This document shows, one piece after another, positions 34,256 to 46,437 of a stretch of 64,000 nt of DNA. Source of the DNA: Hirundichthys speculiger (taxonomy: Eukaryota; Chordata; Actinopteri; Beloniformes; Exocoetidae); NCBI GenBank assembly GCA_018398805.1, contig JAGFBZ010001158.1, positions 791,001-855,000 of the forward strand, written 5' to 3'. Each line of letters starts with the position of its first letter. Within the stretch, counting starts at the first letter, position 1. Under the pieces are notes generated by a model, which saw nothing but the letters and a program-made list of their open reading frames with translations, was not told the origin of the DNA and ran no database searches. The position numbers and the translations under genes are program-made.

Positions 34256-35029
34256 TAGAGGTCTTCGGAACAACCCGACAAACCGAAAACCCGAGGTTCC
34301 AACCCGAATGGGGTCTCGGGTCCATTCAAAAGACGTAACTCCGAGTTCGGGTCGGAACCGGTACAGTTAGTCTCGGGTCCAGTCGGTGCTCTCTTACAGG
34401 CTGGGTCTGCGTTTACTCAAGAGAGGTAAAGATATTGGCGGTGGCAGCCAATGTCAGGACTCAGAGCAGTTAAATGATTATTAATTAACGGGGCGTGTTT
34501 GTCATGAAACAATCATGTTGCCGTAGCGTGTTATTACCGGTTTGCCCGGCAGCTGTAAAGCACAACGGATCACCAACATGACAATGTTGGACGAGAGAAT
34601 ATGTTCACGACACATCCTGACCAGTGTAGGCTATTAGTGTTAGCATTCACAATAGCATCTGTATCCACAAAGAAAACGACGTGGATTTATTGTTGTTTAC
34701 ATCACGTAGCCTATGTAGCAACTGAACCGGGTAGAAGAAGACAACTTTAGGTAAGAAAGTCAAGTTTTATTAAGTGCTAGACAACTTTTAACATCGGCAA
34801 CTATAGGCTGTATTGTCTCGGTTCGGTTCGGGTAACTCGGTTTGGTTCGTAATCGGAAACTAAAGACTCAATCGGGTCAGTTCCGGGTCCAAATATTGCG
34901 GGTCCATTCAGGTTTGGACCCCCGGACTTATGATAATAGCTCAGGTCGGGTCAGTTTCGGGTCGATTTTTTCACGGGTCCATTCGGGTTCGGGTCCGTGT
35001 CCATGAAAGTGGATCCATGAAGACATCTA
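34256..35029. mobile_element. Non-autonomous hAT with CGGGTC subterminal repeats, exact TSD
   Basis: CTCTGTGG at 34248-34255 and 35030-35037 is a perfect 8-bp duplication. Ends TAGAGGTCTTCGG and the reverse of TAGATGTCTTCATGG. Many GGGTCCATTCGGGTTCGGGTC-type units cluster inside both ends, as expected for transposase binding sites. 774 bp, no coding capacity. Confidence 0.92.
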
Positions 35030-36272
35030 CTCTGTGGTTATAAGTCTGTACAAGTCGACTACTGATGTTGTGCAACCTACTGGCAACAGACATTAAAGGA
35101 GGGGAGTTCACCGCCTCTTCTTCAACAGAACTAGATCAGTGTTTATTTATATTTATGACAAATTAGGCCGGTGTCACCACTCTCCTCCTTTTCACAGTTT
35201 GATGCGAGTCTAACCCTGTTAATTTTCCCCCCATTCAGTATTTGTGATTGTTGTATTTTTGTTTGTAGCCTTGATAAAATATAATTTTTATAAATAGAAG
35301 TATGATCACAGTATAATAGATATGAGCGCTTCTCCAGTCCATCACTAGGGGGCGACACAGCATAAGTTCTTCTTCGGCTGTTTTTGGTCCTTCATCTTGA
35401 ATGAGCTGCAGAGCACACACTGTGTAAGAACTTGGACCGAAGCTGAACCAAAATGCAGCTTTTTGAGTGAATTTGACATAGGAAGTATTAAAAAAAGAAG
35501 AGGTCTTAAGGTAAAACCATTTTTGAAATGTGGGAGAAACCAGTGGTTGAAGAAATCTTTCATTGATAGAGGTGATATAAAAAACCAGTCTGTCTATATA
35601 CCACCAGTGGATGTTGCCCAAAAGGTACATTTTGTTTATCTTTTGTCTGATTCATTGTGTAAATTATGAATTTACACGCAAATATGTATGGTTGAATATG
35701 AATATGCATTTCTTTGTTATTTGAATGCCCTATTGTTGCAATACTTGAATACAAGTTACATTTATACCAGATTTCAGAAAAAAAGATGGACTATTAAGAT
35801 ATTATTGAGGAAAAAAGAGACGTTTCATTATGAATAAGGGTCAATTCTCGGCACATTCTGTGCAGACTGATTCTTTTTTTAAGGCTTTTTCTGATCCCCT
35901 GGACCCGATCTTTCTGTTTGGACTCCGTTCTGTTCACCCGGTGCCTGGTTTCACTGTCCGAGTCTACACTCATCAGCGCTGCAACGATCCTATCAGGTTC
36001 TTGCTATGGATGCTATGCTAAGTACTGAATGTTGACCGGTCAAATGACATTTTATGAGTGCACTCAAGGGTACATAATATTTTTTTGTGGTTTCTGAAAT
36101 CTCAAAGAACTGTGTCCGATTTGTAATACTTTTTTTGTTTTTTCAAATGTGATTTAAACAATAAAAGAAACAAAAGAAAAGGGAAAGAATATACTTTCAA
36201 TTTAAAATTCAATTTGTTGTCCTGTGCTTTATTCGGGGTGGAATCTATGCATCATATTACCTTAAGATAGCC
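35030..36272. other. Non-coding stretch with CTCF-like motif
   Basis: CACTAGGGGGCGACAC at 35343-35358 resembles a CTCF core. Overlapping open frames on both strands (35235-35669) have no recognised domain; the block around 35330-35640 may be a fish repeat. Confidence 0.35.
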
Positions 36273-36336
36273 TAGATTTAGATTTAGATTTAGATTTAGA
36301 TTCTAAATCTAGATTTAGATTTAGATTTAGATTTAG
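36273..36336. repeat. (TTTAGA)n hexamer array with inverted centre
   Basis: About ten TTTAGA/TAGATT hexamers interrupted by the palindrome AAATCTAGATTT, so that the array folds back on itself over a few bases. Confidence 0.9.
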
Positions 36337-38092
36337 CCCTATACATAGACATTTGGATTGCTTTTTAACAGCACTGATTATACAAACTTATATCAAGACA
36401 TCAGCGACTGGACAGGGAACTCGGTACAAACAGTCCTTTTAATACACTTTTCGTACACATCGAAACAACTGTAGTTTGCCTGTAATGACCCTATCCACAG
36501 TCACTTTAGTTGAAACAACATTTTCGTGTCTTGTCAGACGCCTGTAATAGCTGTTTATTTTGTCACAGAAAACTGTCTCAAATCCCACCGTTTTGTTCCT
36601 GATGAAAGTTGACACTCCTGACCATTCACTAATAGACCTGGGCTTGTTTTAACTCCAGAATGTTCCTTTAACACATTGGTTGGACCATCCAACTTGTCGT
36701 TACGAGGATGCGAGCTGGACGAAGTTCTCAGCTGCCGTTCATGAGGGCGGTCTTCTGCAACATACCACATGTTTGCTAATTGGGTTGTTTTCTTGATGAT
36801 ACTGCGCTCTTCAAACTGCTATCGTACGTCTCCAGACTCGTTTGACTAATACGTCCGTCTGCATTTGAAGCATAAAATGAGGCTGCAACCCTCGGCGGAC
36901 CATCAGCACAGAAACAATTAAACTTGTCCTTCAAGCAGCTTACTCTGGAACAGCCACGTGCTCCTTTAATTATTATTTTATTGCATGAATTACAGTTTTG
37001 AAAAATCACCTTGCAGAGTCCACCGTGACATGGCAGTCGGCACCGGCCATTTAATTACCCCTTACTAACCCCGTTTTCAGACGTGAGCTAAACAATTACA
37101 TGTCAGTTCAGAGCTGCTCTCCTCCGTATCGGCGCTCTCTTTGTCCTTCATCCGTCGTATTTCTTCAACAATCCCCCCCCGTCGACATTTTTCTCTGTAA
37201 CCTTGCGAGTACGCTGTAATATTCACGGCAATTGAACCTTCAGGGAATTCAGCATGTGTCTCTAATTTATGTGAGATAGGCTCCATTATTCACCAGCTGA
37301 TTTAATATGCATCACAGGACTGGAGGATGAGCACATGACAGAGGAAATCTAAGAAACCCGCTCTCATGTTGGACGGAGCTGAACTCTGGAGGAGCTCATT
37401 GATTGTTCTGTCCCCAGGAAAATGACACTGCGCTCCTCTTTTGTCATTTCCCTCCTCCAGGCTGTCTTTTTCTACTGGTTCATTTTTTTTTTTAGCCACG
37501 TAGCAGGACAGCTCTGTGGACAGCAGTGTTGATACACCGCTTTAGATGTCTTTAAAATCTGAAACCCTGCTGACATGAGGAAACTGCTTCCAGCTAGCGA
37601 GTATCACCATTTCTCATTTCAGAGTCTGCATTTGAGTTCCTGGAACGTCGAACTCGGGAAAAACTTAGTTCGGAGGACGGGAGGGTTCGGTCCTACTGCT
37701 ACTTGATTGGGATGAACCATAAAGTGTCTATAACTGTTACTTTATATGATGTTTTTTTTTTTTATGGGTTTTATGCCTATGTAAAAGTTTAATAACTCCA
37801 ATGACAAAGAAACTTCCCTTAGTCATTCCAGGCAAAGCAGACGGGATCACTCCTGGTGTCGCCGTCACTACTGATCTTTTCCTTGATGAAACGATGGGAA
37901 CATAGTCTGAAATTTCTTGTGAGGTTCAGCAAGTTGGCATTCTTCTGGGTTTTGTTCTTCTTCTTACTCTGAATTAGTGCCTTCCACCTTTTGTAGAGAA
38001 ATCTCTCTGCCACTTCACCCACGTTACGTCAGCCATGACGGGATAGATGTGTAGCTTCTTTGCTTTGGATCTATGTGATTTCTTTCTCTCAA
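36337..38092. other. Non-coding stretch
   Basis: Contains CTCCAGAATGTTCCTTTA near 36652-36669, the reverse complement of a segment near 47750, so part of a dispersed repeat. No gene recognised; minus-strand open frames of 64-77 codons show no domain. Confidence 0.35.
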
Positions 38093-39430
38093 ACTGGAGT
38101 TTTTCCTTGCTACTGTTTGGCTTAAATGTTTTTTTTCTCCCGCTATGAGAGTTTTTTTTACCTGGCATTATCCTTGATTTGGATTTAATATTATAATTTT
38201 AGTAGGGCAGGGCAACAATTAAAATCTTTAATTGCGATTAATTGAATGATTTCCCTGATTAATCACGATTAATCGCATTGTATACGCAAAATCAAATAAT
38301 TCAAAAGTAGTGTAAAGGTCACTTTTATTTAAATGTTCTGCTGCCATATAAACTAAAGTGTCATAACATTTGTTGTTCAAACACTTTTAACATCAGCACT
38401 TGTCAGTAACACATATTTAGTGTAAATCTCATCTTAAAAAATGTAAAATAAAATAAAGCTTATTGCCACTGCCAGGGCATTAATATCATCCTGTTTTTAT
38501 TAAAAAAAAAAAAAAAAAACTCGACAAACAAAATCCAACAAAATTATTGTGGCTCAGCACAATCAGAACATTAACAGGTAATTTCTGAGGTAACAGCAGA
38601 AACTTTTAACGGGGAGTTCAACTTGGCAGTTGTTACAAATAACCTTGTTTCTGTTGAATCCTCCGTCTGGGAGAACTTTAAAATGAAAATGTCCATGTTA
38701 AAGTTCAATACTTTACCAATCTGTGTATCAATCAAAAATACAAAAATAAAATAAAAAGTGACTGAAAAGTGAGTGCTTTTCGTTTTTAATCTAACACAAA
38801 AAACGAAAAATTGCCTGTTTTTTTTAATATCAATTTTAGACTTGGATCAAAAATTCGAAATGAAAAAACGGGCCACAGAACTGAATTAGTTTTATAATCC
38901 AGGACTGGACTTTCTGTTGTCATTACACATCTGTGCCACTAGATGGAGCCGCACTGAAGTAACCAGCTAGAGAACAGCAGGACAGTGAACACATGGAGCA
39001 GATCTGATGTAACATGGAGGAATGACGCCAAAGTTTTGTTGCAGTCCAGAATTTTTTTTTCAGACAGAATTGTTAATATTGCTGACTGAGTTACTACCTG
39101 AACTGTAAAGTTCACAGATTTTTACCGTTCTCCATGTCTGTTTTAACTTTTCCTTGTTTACCTGCCAATTTTCTTCCGGTTCCACAGCAGCCAGTAACAG
39201 ACTTTTCAAAACAAAAGCATGTGAGCAACATGCGTTAACGCGCGATAAAATAAATGTCGGTGTTAATATATTAATGAGTTAGCGTGATAATAACCCGTTA
39301 ACTTGCCCAGCCCTAAATTTTAGTTAATGATTTTTGCTCGGGGGTCATGATCTGGGTCTCTGTAAAGCGCCTAGAGACAATTGACATTGTAACAGACGCT
39401 ATACATATAAAATTGAACTGAATTGAATTT
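38093..39430 (+). mobile_element. LINE 3' UTR and tail split by a hAT
   Basis: GGAGTTTTTCCTTGCTACTG (38095) and the terminal block CTGTAAAGCGCCTAGAGACA, CGCTATACATATAAAATTGA, ACTGAATTGAATT (39360-39429) belong to a Rex1/L2-like 3' end. They are separated by the hAT at 38203-39315. Coding sequence upstream was not recognised. Confidence 0.55.
38203..39315. mobile_element. Non-autonomous hAT, 1113 bp, exact TSD
   Basis: AATTTTAG at 38195-38202 and 39316-39323 is a perfect 8-bp duplication. Ends TAGGGCAGGGCAAC and the reverse of TAGGGCTGGGCAAG. Subterminal GCGATTAAT / GTTAACGCG repeats near both ends. No transposase frame. Confidence 0.92.
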
Positions 39431-39871
39431 TACACTCCGCAGCATCGCAGTAGTACACAATGGTTGTAGAAAATGATGTAAAATAATTGATCTGTGTGGC
39501 TTGTTTTGGTTTGTGTCTTTCTTTACCAGAAGTGTTTGTGTCTGTAAAAAGAAAAAAACAAACAAAAAAAAAAACAATACAACACACCACCCAGCAGATA
39601 AATAAAAAAAAGCACCATTTCGTGGTAGTCGGGAAGCCTCTGTTTTCCACAAATTTTCATGAAAACATTTTAAAACTACACTCAGTTGTTTGCTTGTCGA
39701 TGCCACTTGATGCATCCTTGTCAAAGTGGGCGGGTCATTGAACTCATCCAGAGATTTCCACCGTACTTGTCTAAATTTGAATCGGAACACGACTTCGGTT
39801 GCTACCGCTGACGTTTCACAGGGACACAAATACAAAGAAGTACACATGTTGAAAAATGGCCAGGAAGTGCC

Positions 39872-40090
39872 AGAGGGTGCAGTTCCTTGACTGGCCACTA
39901 GGGGCAAAAGTGAGTCAATATGACTCTTTTGTTAAAATGCCTTTAATATGTCGAAAGAAATGTTAAAAAAAAAAAACAGCAGAAATAAACATACTTTTGG
40001 TGTCTATGGCTTGATTTAACATCCATGACAACTCTGTAGGGGCTGAATTTTTGTCTACCTCATGAAGTAAAATTATAAAACCCACAAATG
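39872..40090 (+). repeat. Dispersed core repeat, copy 5
   Basis: GTGCAGTTCCTTGACTGGCC ACTAGGGGC, AAAAGTGAGTCAATATGACT, GTTAAAATGCC, CAGCAGAAATAAACATACTT and a GGTGTCTATGGCTTGATTT end. The fullest forward copy. The CCACTAGGGGCA core is at 39895-39906. Confidence 0.65.
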
Positions 40091-41686
40091 TATGAATAAT
40101 TAGGGGCACTTAGCCAGTTAGCTCCCATCTTGACTTAATGTCTGAGGTGTGAATAAAGACCTAACAGTGCAAAAATCACTTTTACTCTCCAGATAAAATG
40201 TTTTTGTTGATCTGTGAATTCTGCTGACAGTGACCATCTCTGGTTTGACCATCTCTGGAGGGGTTCAAAGACACCTTTGCCCACAACCAGAGGCTGCCAC
40301 CTGGGTTAACCAGCCCACAGGCTTTAGATCACTGGCCGCTTGCCCCAGCAGCAGCTGGAACAGCTGGCTCTTCCAGCCAAGACGACACCATTTTCCCCAT
40401 CAGCTCCTCAAGGATCGAAGCTCCAGCCACCCTCATTTCAGCTTCATCTGTATTTGTTTTGGTAGTGACATCTGAAATGAGGACAGATGGATCTGATCAG
40501 AATGGTAACGCTGGTTAAAATAGCTAAAACAGCTCAGTTGTAGATTGAGGATTGGGCAGAGTCAGCTCCAGTCTATCTGGCGTCGTGAAAAACTGTGACA
40601 TCACACGTGTGTCCAGTTATTTTCATACACTCTATAGACATCAGCAATGAGACTTAATCCAAGTTTTAATGAAAAACAACTGCTATGAGCCAGCAAATAG
40701 GTTATCTTGTGTAAGTGTAGCTGTAAAAATAAACTGAGATGGAATTTTGGAAAGATGGAAAGAAGCCTTTTTATATTTGCACTTTTTAGATAATACTGGC
40801 TGAATTATTCTCTCAAAAAAAGCCTAAATCAATACTACATTTCCACAAATCCATTTATCACACAAACCCTTTTCTCTTCTCATATTAGTCTTTGCCTCTG
40901 TCCACATCCACACGCTCATATCTGTCTCTCTGTATCTTTCCCTACCTCGCCTTCCCATAAGGTCTGCATTCCTGCCAACGCTCGTCTCTGACACGTTTCC
41001 TCTGTTATCTTTTTCCTTTCACCTGCCTATGCTAAAAAGGGCATTTGTATTCCAGAGTCGGGTTGGCAGGGTACGCTTATCTCTTTCAGAGCGCCTTTGA
41101 AAAGGCTCCGATTCTACAAGGGCACCCTCGGTGACATTTCATGACGTGTTGGCAGACAGAGTTCGGGGCAGGGGCTAACTAGACAGTCAGTTAGGGCAGC
41201 CGTCAAGGTTATGACGGCCTACCTGCATCAGATGGGAGGACGGGTGATTTCCTTTCAGATGTATTAAAAATGACTGCTGACACTGATAGACACAGACTGC
41301 TTATGTGAAGTATCTTAAAGGAGTTTAGTGATCCCTGTCGATGAGCGCAATAATCCCAAACACACGTAAACATGCAGTGTTGACTTGGGAGAACAGTTTA
41401 CAGTACCGGAGGTGCAATCTTCTTATGAATTATTATCTTCAAACATCTTATTTTAGAGAATTATTACTTTTTTTACTAATCCCTGAGGGGAAAGGAAAGT
41501 GAGAGAAATGGATTCGAAATTTCTTCCATTTCACTTCAATAACTGGAAACAGAAAACAATTGTGTTTTGTTTTGTTTTGTCCCCCCCCAGTTGAAAATTG
41601 AGTTGAGTTCCAGGACAGAAACACACAGAGACTATAAGCAAGCGGCAAGCTGCCTGTCAGCCATATAATGTGTAATTGATGCTTTC
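40091..41686. other. Non-coding stretch
   Basis: No gene or repeat boundary recognised. The 81-codon + frame at 40230-40475 has no domain. Confidence 0.35.
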
Positions 41687-41868
41687 AGTTCAATTAATTC
41701 AAACAAAGTCATTGGAACACTCACAAGATGTCACCAAAATCACTTTGTCCCTTTAAAATCTTTCAGAAAATGATGTAAATGTATTGTAAGATGAATATCG
41801 ATATATATTGTATCGTGAGCCGAATATCGTGTATGGTATTGTATCGCCAGATTAGTGTATCGCTACAG
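41687..41868. mobile_element. hAT terminus (TAGGGCTGTAGCGATAC type), copy 2
   Basis: Matches 23266-23452 to the end TCGCTACAGCCCTA. Directly followed by the block shared with 22241-22541, whereas in copy 1 that block lies about 700 bp upstream. Confidence 0.6.
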
Positions 41869-42145
41869 CCCTATGCACCAGTTATTGTAGTAGCTACCGG
41901 CATTTATTTATTCTGCTCGGTACCAAGTGCCGATTTCTCCTGATGTGTTTCCATTGCTGTTAATAAATACCAACTCTGAGCATGTCGTTGTACGAGCCTT
42001 TTTGCAAGAGTAACCTGACAAAACCGACATGAAGTCTATTAAACCATGAGAACAACAAAAACATTAGGCTACCTGGCTCCTAATAATAACGTTAGGTGGT
42101 CCAGCTACTCCGATAACAACCACATCAACAGTTTACAACTATCTC
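41869..42145 (+). repeat. hAT-associated repeat block, copy 2
   Basis: See 22241-22541. Lacks the (ATTC)n expansion. Similarity stops at ACAACTATCTCA. Confidence 0.7.
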
Positions 42146-42529
42146 ACATGTTGTTTTCAGTGTCAGTGATTGTGAGTAATTGTACCTGTAAATCTGTCTC
42201 CCTGACCATGGTGCCAGTTCTGGTGGGTTTGACTCGCTGCCAACAATGTCAGGTTCATCTCCAGGAGGATATGTATCCAGCTTTTTTAGTTTAGTCTTTT
42301 CCTGCGCTCTTTTTTTCATTTTCTCTGCGTTTTGTTGCTCCACTTTTATACTCGTATGAACATGATTTAATTAATCCATGATCCTCCTAGTCTGCACCAC
42401 GTAGACTCTGTTGACTCGTGACTGATGATGACGCTGATGGACGGCTGTTGATGACGATTTTACCCAAAATACATTTGGAGATCTTACCGGCGATCCACTT
42501 GTAAATTTACACATTGTAAAGTTAACTGT

Positions 42530-43238
42530 GGCTGCGGTTACATGATGTTTTTTAATTCGGAATTAAAATTAGGAATTAAATAATTCCGAATTAAACTATT
42601 TTCCTTCGAGTTTACATGGAAACAGTAATACCGAATTGAGGTTTACATGGAAAACACGTTAGTTCTGCTTTATCCAACTCCGCTTTAGGTCTGGGGGTTG
42701 GAAAGGGTTCTGATTGGATAGGGGGGGGGCGGACGTCTACCGGAAGAAAACAAACTTAGCAACAACTCGGTTAGCAACAACATTCCACTTATTTTTGACC
42801 TGGGTGGCGTCTCTATCTGCGAAACCTCCTTCATTTAACCTGGCCGCTTTGAAAAGCTCACAATTTTTATGTTTCCTGCCATCTGTTCTTTTAATTATTT
42901 CCAGTTCCTCCAAGCTATTTATTAAATAAATCGTCTCTGCTCTTGAACACCGTTTACTGCGTGCTGCCGGAATATAAGCATCATCGCGACAGACGGGCAA
43001 GAGAACTAGCATGCGCAGAAAGACGGGAATTAATTTAAAGAGGAATGAGTGTATACATGACCGCGGAATTACTTAATGCGGAATTAAAATGGGAATAAAC
43101 CAGCCACTTACTTCGGAATTAAGTTAATTCGGAATTGACATTTTCATATGGAATTAAGTGTTTACATGGTAACTTTTATTCGGCTTTAACTTTAATTCTG
43201 AATTAAAGAGGAATTAAACTTCCCATGTAAACGCACCC
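42530..43238 (-). mobile_element. Harbinger MITE with Myb/SANT fragment, copy 1
   Basis: Ends GGCTGCGGTTACATGATG and the reverse of GGGTGCGTTTACATGGGA. TGT precedes and follows the ends, consistent with a 3-bp duplication. Many AATTCGGAATTA palindromic units fill both ends. A Myb/SANT-like coding piece lies on the minus strand. Other copies: 48570-49321 (same orientation) and 57379-58090 (opposite). Confidence 0.75.
42760..42955 (-). pseudogene. Myb/SANT-like DNA-binding fragment in Harbinger MITE
   Basis: The minus frame reads RAETIYLINSLEELEIIKRT, DGRKHKNCELFKAARLNEGG and RDATQVKNKWNVVANR. The ET..LI.....E......DG...N..LF...A..LNE.GF..D..QVKNKW pattern is that of the Myb/SANT-like (MADF-related) domain of Harbinger ORF1 proteins and their host MSANTD relatives, which bind transposon ends and assist transposase. 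Only one exon-sized piece remains. Confidence 0.7.
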
Positions 43239-43361
43239 TGTGAGAGTGAACATGAAGCCAGACATGCAGCACAAGATTTAATTCACTGTGTTGAAGAAAC
43301 CTACATGACCGAAGACAGTCTTACATTTTTTGTGGTTAACCCTGATTCACTCTGGCTGGGG

Positions 43362-43465
<104 letters not shown>

Positions 43466-43792
43466 CTCATACATAGTGCATATACATTTCGCAAAAGTTG
43501 TTGTATCCAGTAGTGCACAAGGTGAGACTGATGCCTGAGGAGAGGTCTGTTTCTTTGTCTTTCACGGGGCCCTCCTGGGCCCGGGCCGGGGGAGTACTGT
43601 CCCCCCAGCCCCCCCTGACGCTCCGCACTGCACCGGACAGTTTCTGGTGTCTGTGTTTTCCACAGCGACCATCTGGGTGAACAGATCCTGCAAGGTTGGC
43701 CACATGTAACCATCACTCTGTAAAAGATCACAAGGTAACGTCTTTTTCTCTTTTTTTTTTTTTCCAAAGCTGAACCACTGCAGAGGAAGGTA

Positions 43793-43905
43793 CGATTGCA
43801 GTTCACTGAATGACCACTAGGGGCTGGTCACAAAAGAGAGTCACTTTCTACTGATGCACACGTCAAAATGTCCAACAGCAAAACAAAACAAGTAAATAAA
43901 ACATG
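43793..43905 (+). repeat. Dispersed core repeat, copy 6
   Basis: TGCAGTTCACTGAATGACCA CTAGGGGCTGG, ACAAAAGAGAGTCAC, then GTCAAAATGTCCAACAGC. CTCF-like core at 43812-43825. Confidence 0.6.
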
Positions 43906-44217
43906 AAACATTAAAAACCATAACTGGGGGCAGCAGCGCCGCAGTGATGCTCAACCGCGAGTGTCTCTGATGTACCTTCGTCACAGCTGAGACAACCAAA
44001 TAAAATGTCCTCCCACTCGCTAAAAATGTACAAATGTAAGCCACGTGCACTGAAACAATCAATTTCATTGGTTGTATTGCAGCAGATTGATTAGGTGAAA
44101 TAGCGGGGGTGTGGTCCCTTGAGGGGGGGCGCAACCCCTTGGTAGGTGGGGGGCTGACCCCGGGGAACATGCTTTTTTTTTTTAACCATACTGGAAGTGT
44201 AATTTCACACTTACTAC

Positions 44218-44236
44218 AGTAGGGGGCAGCGGCGCT
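44218..44236 (+). promoter_or_regulatory. CTCF-like motif
   Basis: CAGTAGGGGGCAGCGGCGC is close to the vertebrate CTCF consensus. It is not inside the dispersed core family. Binding is inferred only. Confidence 0.35.
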
Positions 44237-44629
44237 GTCATTGTCACAGTGTGCAGGAGATATGAAGAGAACAAACCCCCAAGAGACCCCACAGAAAAAT
44301 ATTTAACAGGCATGAAAAGAAAGGAGCAGAGAGACGAAGATAATGAGACAAATGAAAGTCAGCAGAAAGTCAAGATGAGGAAATCTGACGATGCTGATGT
44401 AGCGCTTGGCTTCACTGTGACTACGGTGGGATTGATGCACTTTAAATCTTTACAGACAAAAAACTATTTCAATAAAGGTATACTTTGTTATATGTTGATC
44501 TATATTTCTTTCTTTATTGTTTCCCTAATTGTCAATAAGGACGCAGTATCATGCTTATCACGATTTTATAGACAAATGATACTATTACGTCATCCCTTTG
44601 GAAGTGAATGGACAGCATCACTGAGGACG

Positions 44630-44819
44630 CTTCCTTCGTACACTTCCTTCCTATGCTTCCTTCCTACGCTTCCTTCCTACACACGCTTCCTTCATACGCT
44701 TCCTTCGTACGCTTCCTTCCTACACACGCTTCCTTCGTATGCTTCCTTCCTACACTTCTTCATACGCTTCCTTCGTACGCTTCCTTCCTGCTCTTCCTTC
44801 GTACTCTTCCTTCGTACGC
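44630..44819 (+). repeat. 13-bp minisatellite CTTCCTTCGTACG
   Basis: About 14 units of CTTCCTTC(G/C)TACG, two of which are 17 bp because of an extra ACAC. Open frames reading LPSYASFL are translations of the array. Confidence 0.95.
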
Positions 44820-44869
44820 TGTTACTCATAAAGTTGGAATAAAATATCTTTCACCTCTTCCCATGAAAC

Positions 44870-45744
44870 GATTGTGACAATGGGATTTATTCTTGACGGG
44901 TAGTTTGTCATGTACAAACTATCTGTGTATGTTTGCGTGAGCGAGCGGTTGCAGACGGCCACGGCCAGGTGTCCATCAGCCTAAAAAGCTCTGACGGCGG
45001 AGCTTAGCCAGCAGCTGGCTGTTATCTGGGGGGCTAACCGGACCACAGCCCCACACAGCATCCTACTCGTCTGCAGCAGGAGCGGTATTAAAGCCAAAGT
45101 AAATACAGGCAGTTCCCCACCGGCCCTTTTAAGCCCAGAAATATCAGCACTGTTGGGGTTCCCCACGACTGGACAATCTCACCAGTCAGCCAGTATTAGT
45201 GCTTATTCAGATAAAAGGGGGGAAGCTGATGGTCAAAGCGTGACGAGTAATCTCACACACATCTGTGTCTCGCCCAACACATTCATCATCGTCAGCTTTT
45301 CCATCAAAATTGTGTCGATGTTAAGCTTCACGCTGTGTCACGTAAGCAGAATGCGGCTCTTTGGGCTCATTTACTTTCTCATGACGCTACGTCAAAAAAT
45401 GCTTTTCTGCAGTGCAGAGGTTGCATTTTATGCTGAAACATTGAAAAGCAGTGTATCGGGTAATGACACCCCCCCAACCCCATTACTTTTTTTAATGAAG
45501 TCAAAGGATTTATGTTTACGGTGGCAGTTAGGTCTCCAAGAAAAGTTTAAACATTGTCCCACAGAAAATGTGAGAAATTAAGGTGAAAGGAGAGAAATAA
45601 AACAAACTTTCATTCATGTGGAAAAGAAAAAACAGTCTCCTTCTATTCTATTCTATTCTATTGTTTTTTTCGAAGGAGATAATAAATATTTATATTGTCG
45701 GACCTAGCTTGGGATTTGACATGTCTTGTGTTTCCCCTGAATAT
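44870..45744. other. Non-coding stretch
   Basis: No gene recognised. A (TTCTA)n pentamer run is at 45640-45662. Confidence 0.35.
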
Positions 45745-45752
45745 ATCGCGAG

Positions 45753-46196
45753 TAAGGACAGACCGATACATCGGGCTGGCCGATATATCGGGCCGATATT
45801 TGCATTTTTTACTTGAATCGTGCGTGGGTCGCCGATGTATTTTTTTCCGTAGCATGATTTACTAACAGGCATCCACGGGCAACTCTGTGTTGCCGGAAGA
45901 TCCTGCAGCACATGCAGACGCGTTAACACTTTTTTTTTTGAAAGTGTGTGTGGTAAAGTTGAAGTTAAAGTTGTTAAATTTTTACTTTTCAATAAATGTT
46001 TGTTTAAACTTGAGACCTGTAATGTTCGTTATCATTGTGTCATTTTTTAAAAATGTAAATTGAGGGAAAAAAGCAGAATCGGGCACATATATCGGCCCAA
46101 GAAAATCGGCAGTCCATAATCGGTCATGGGCTAAGGGTGATGGAAAAAAATCGGTATCAGCGTCGGCCCTAAAAAATCCATATCAGTCAATCCCTA
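45753..46196. mobile_element. Small hAT-like MITE, 444 bp
   Basis: Ends TAAGGACAGACCGATACATC and the reverse of TAGGGATTGACTGATATGGA. Flanks ATCGCGAG (45745-45752) and ATCGTGAT (46197-46204) look like an 8-bp duplication with two mismatches. Subterminal ATCGG repeats at both ends. Flanking TATATCGCG / TCGTGATAATA suggests it sits in another hAT. Confidence 0.65.
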
Positions 46197-46359
46197 ATCG
46201 TGATAATATTAATATCGTATTTTGTTTTGGGATGTAAAGTGTGGTAAGAACCAGGCGAGGCATCAACGCCTCAGAGAAAATAAGTTTAGGCAGCTGGAGT
46301 CAAAGCCAGATGTGCTCCACAGACAACTCCAAGTTTAGGAAAAACATTCATGACTATCT

Positions 46360-46361
<2 letters not shown>

Positions 46362-46437
<76 letters not shown>
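46362..46437 (+). repeat. (AC)n microsatellite
   Basis: About 75 bases of AC with one CC interruption. Confidence 0.98.

Noticed and set aside
35235..35669. 131-codon minus and 90-codon plus overlapping frames
   Set aside because: Overlapping open frames on both strands without motifs; probably repeat or chance.
44249..44877. Frames of 197 and 89 codons rich in LPSYASFL
   Set aside because: They run through the 13-bp CTTCCTTCGTACG minisatellite; no domain outside it.
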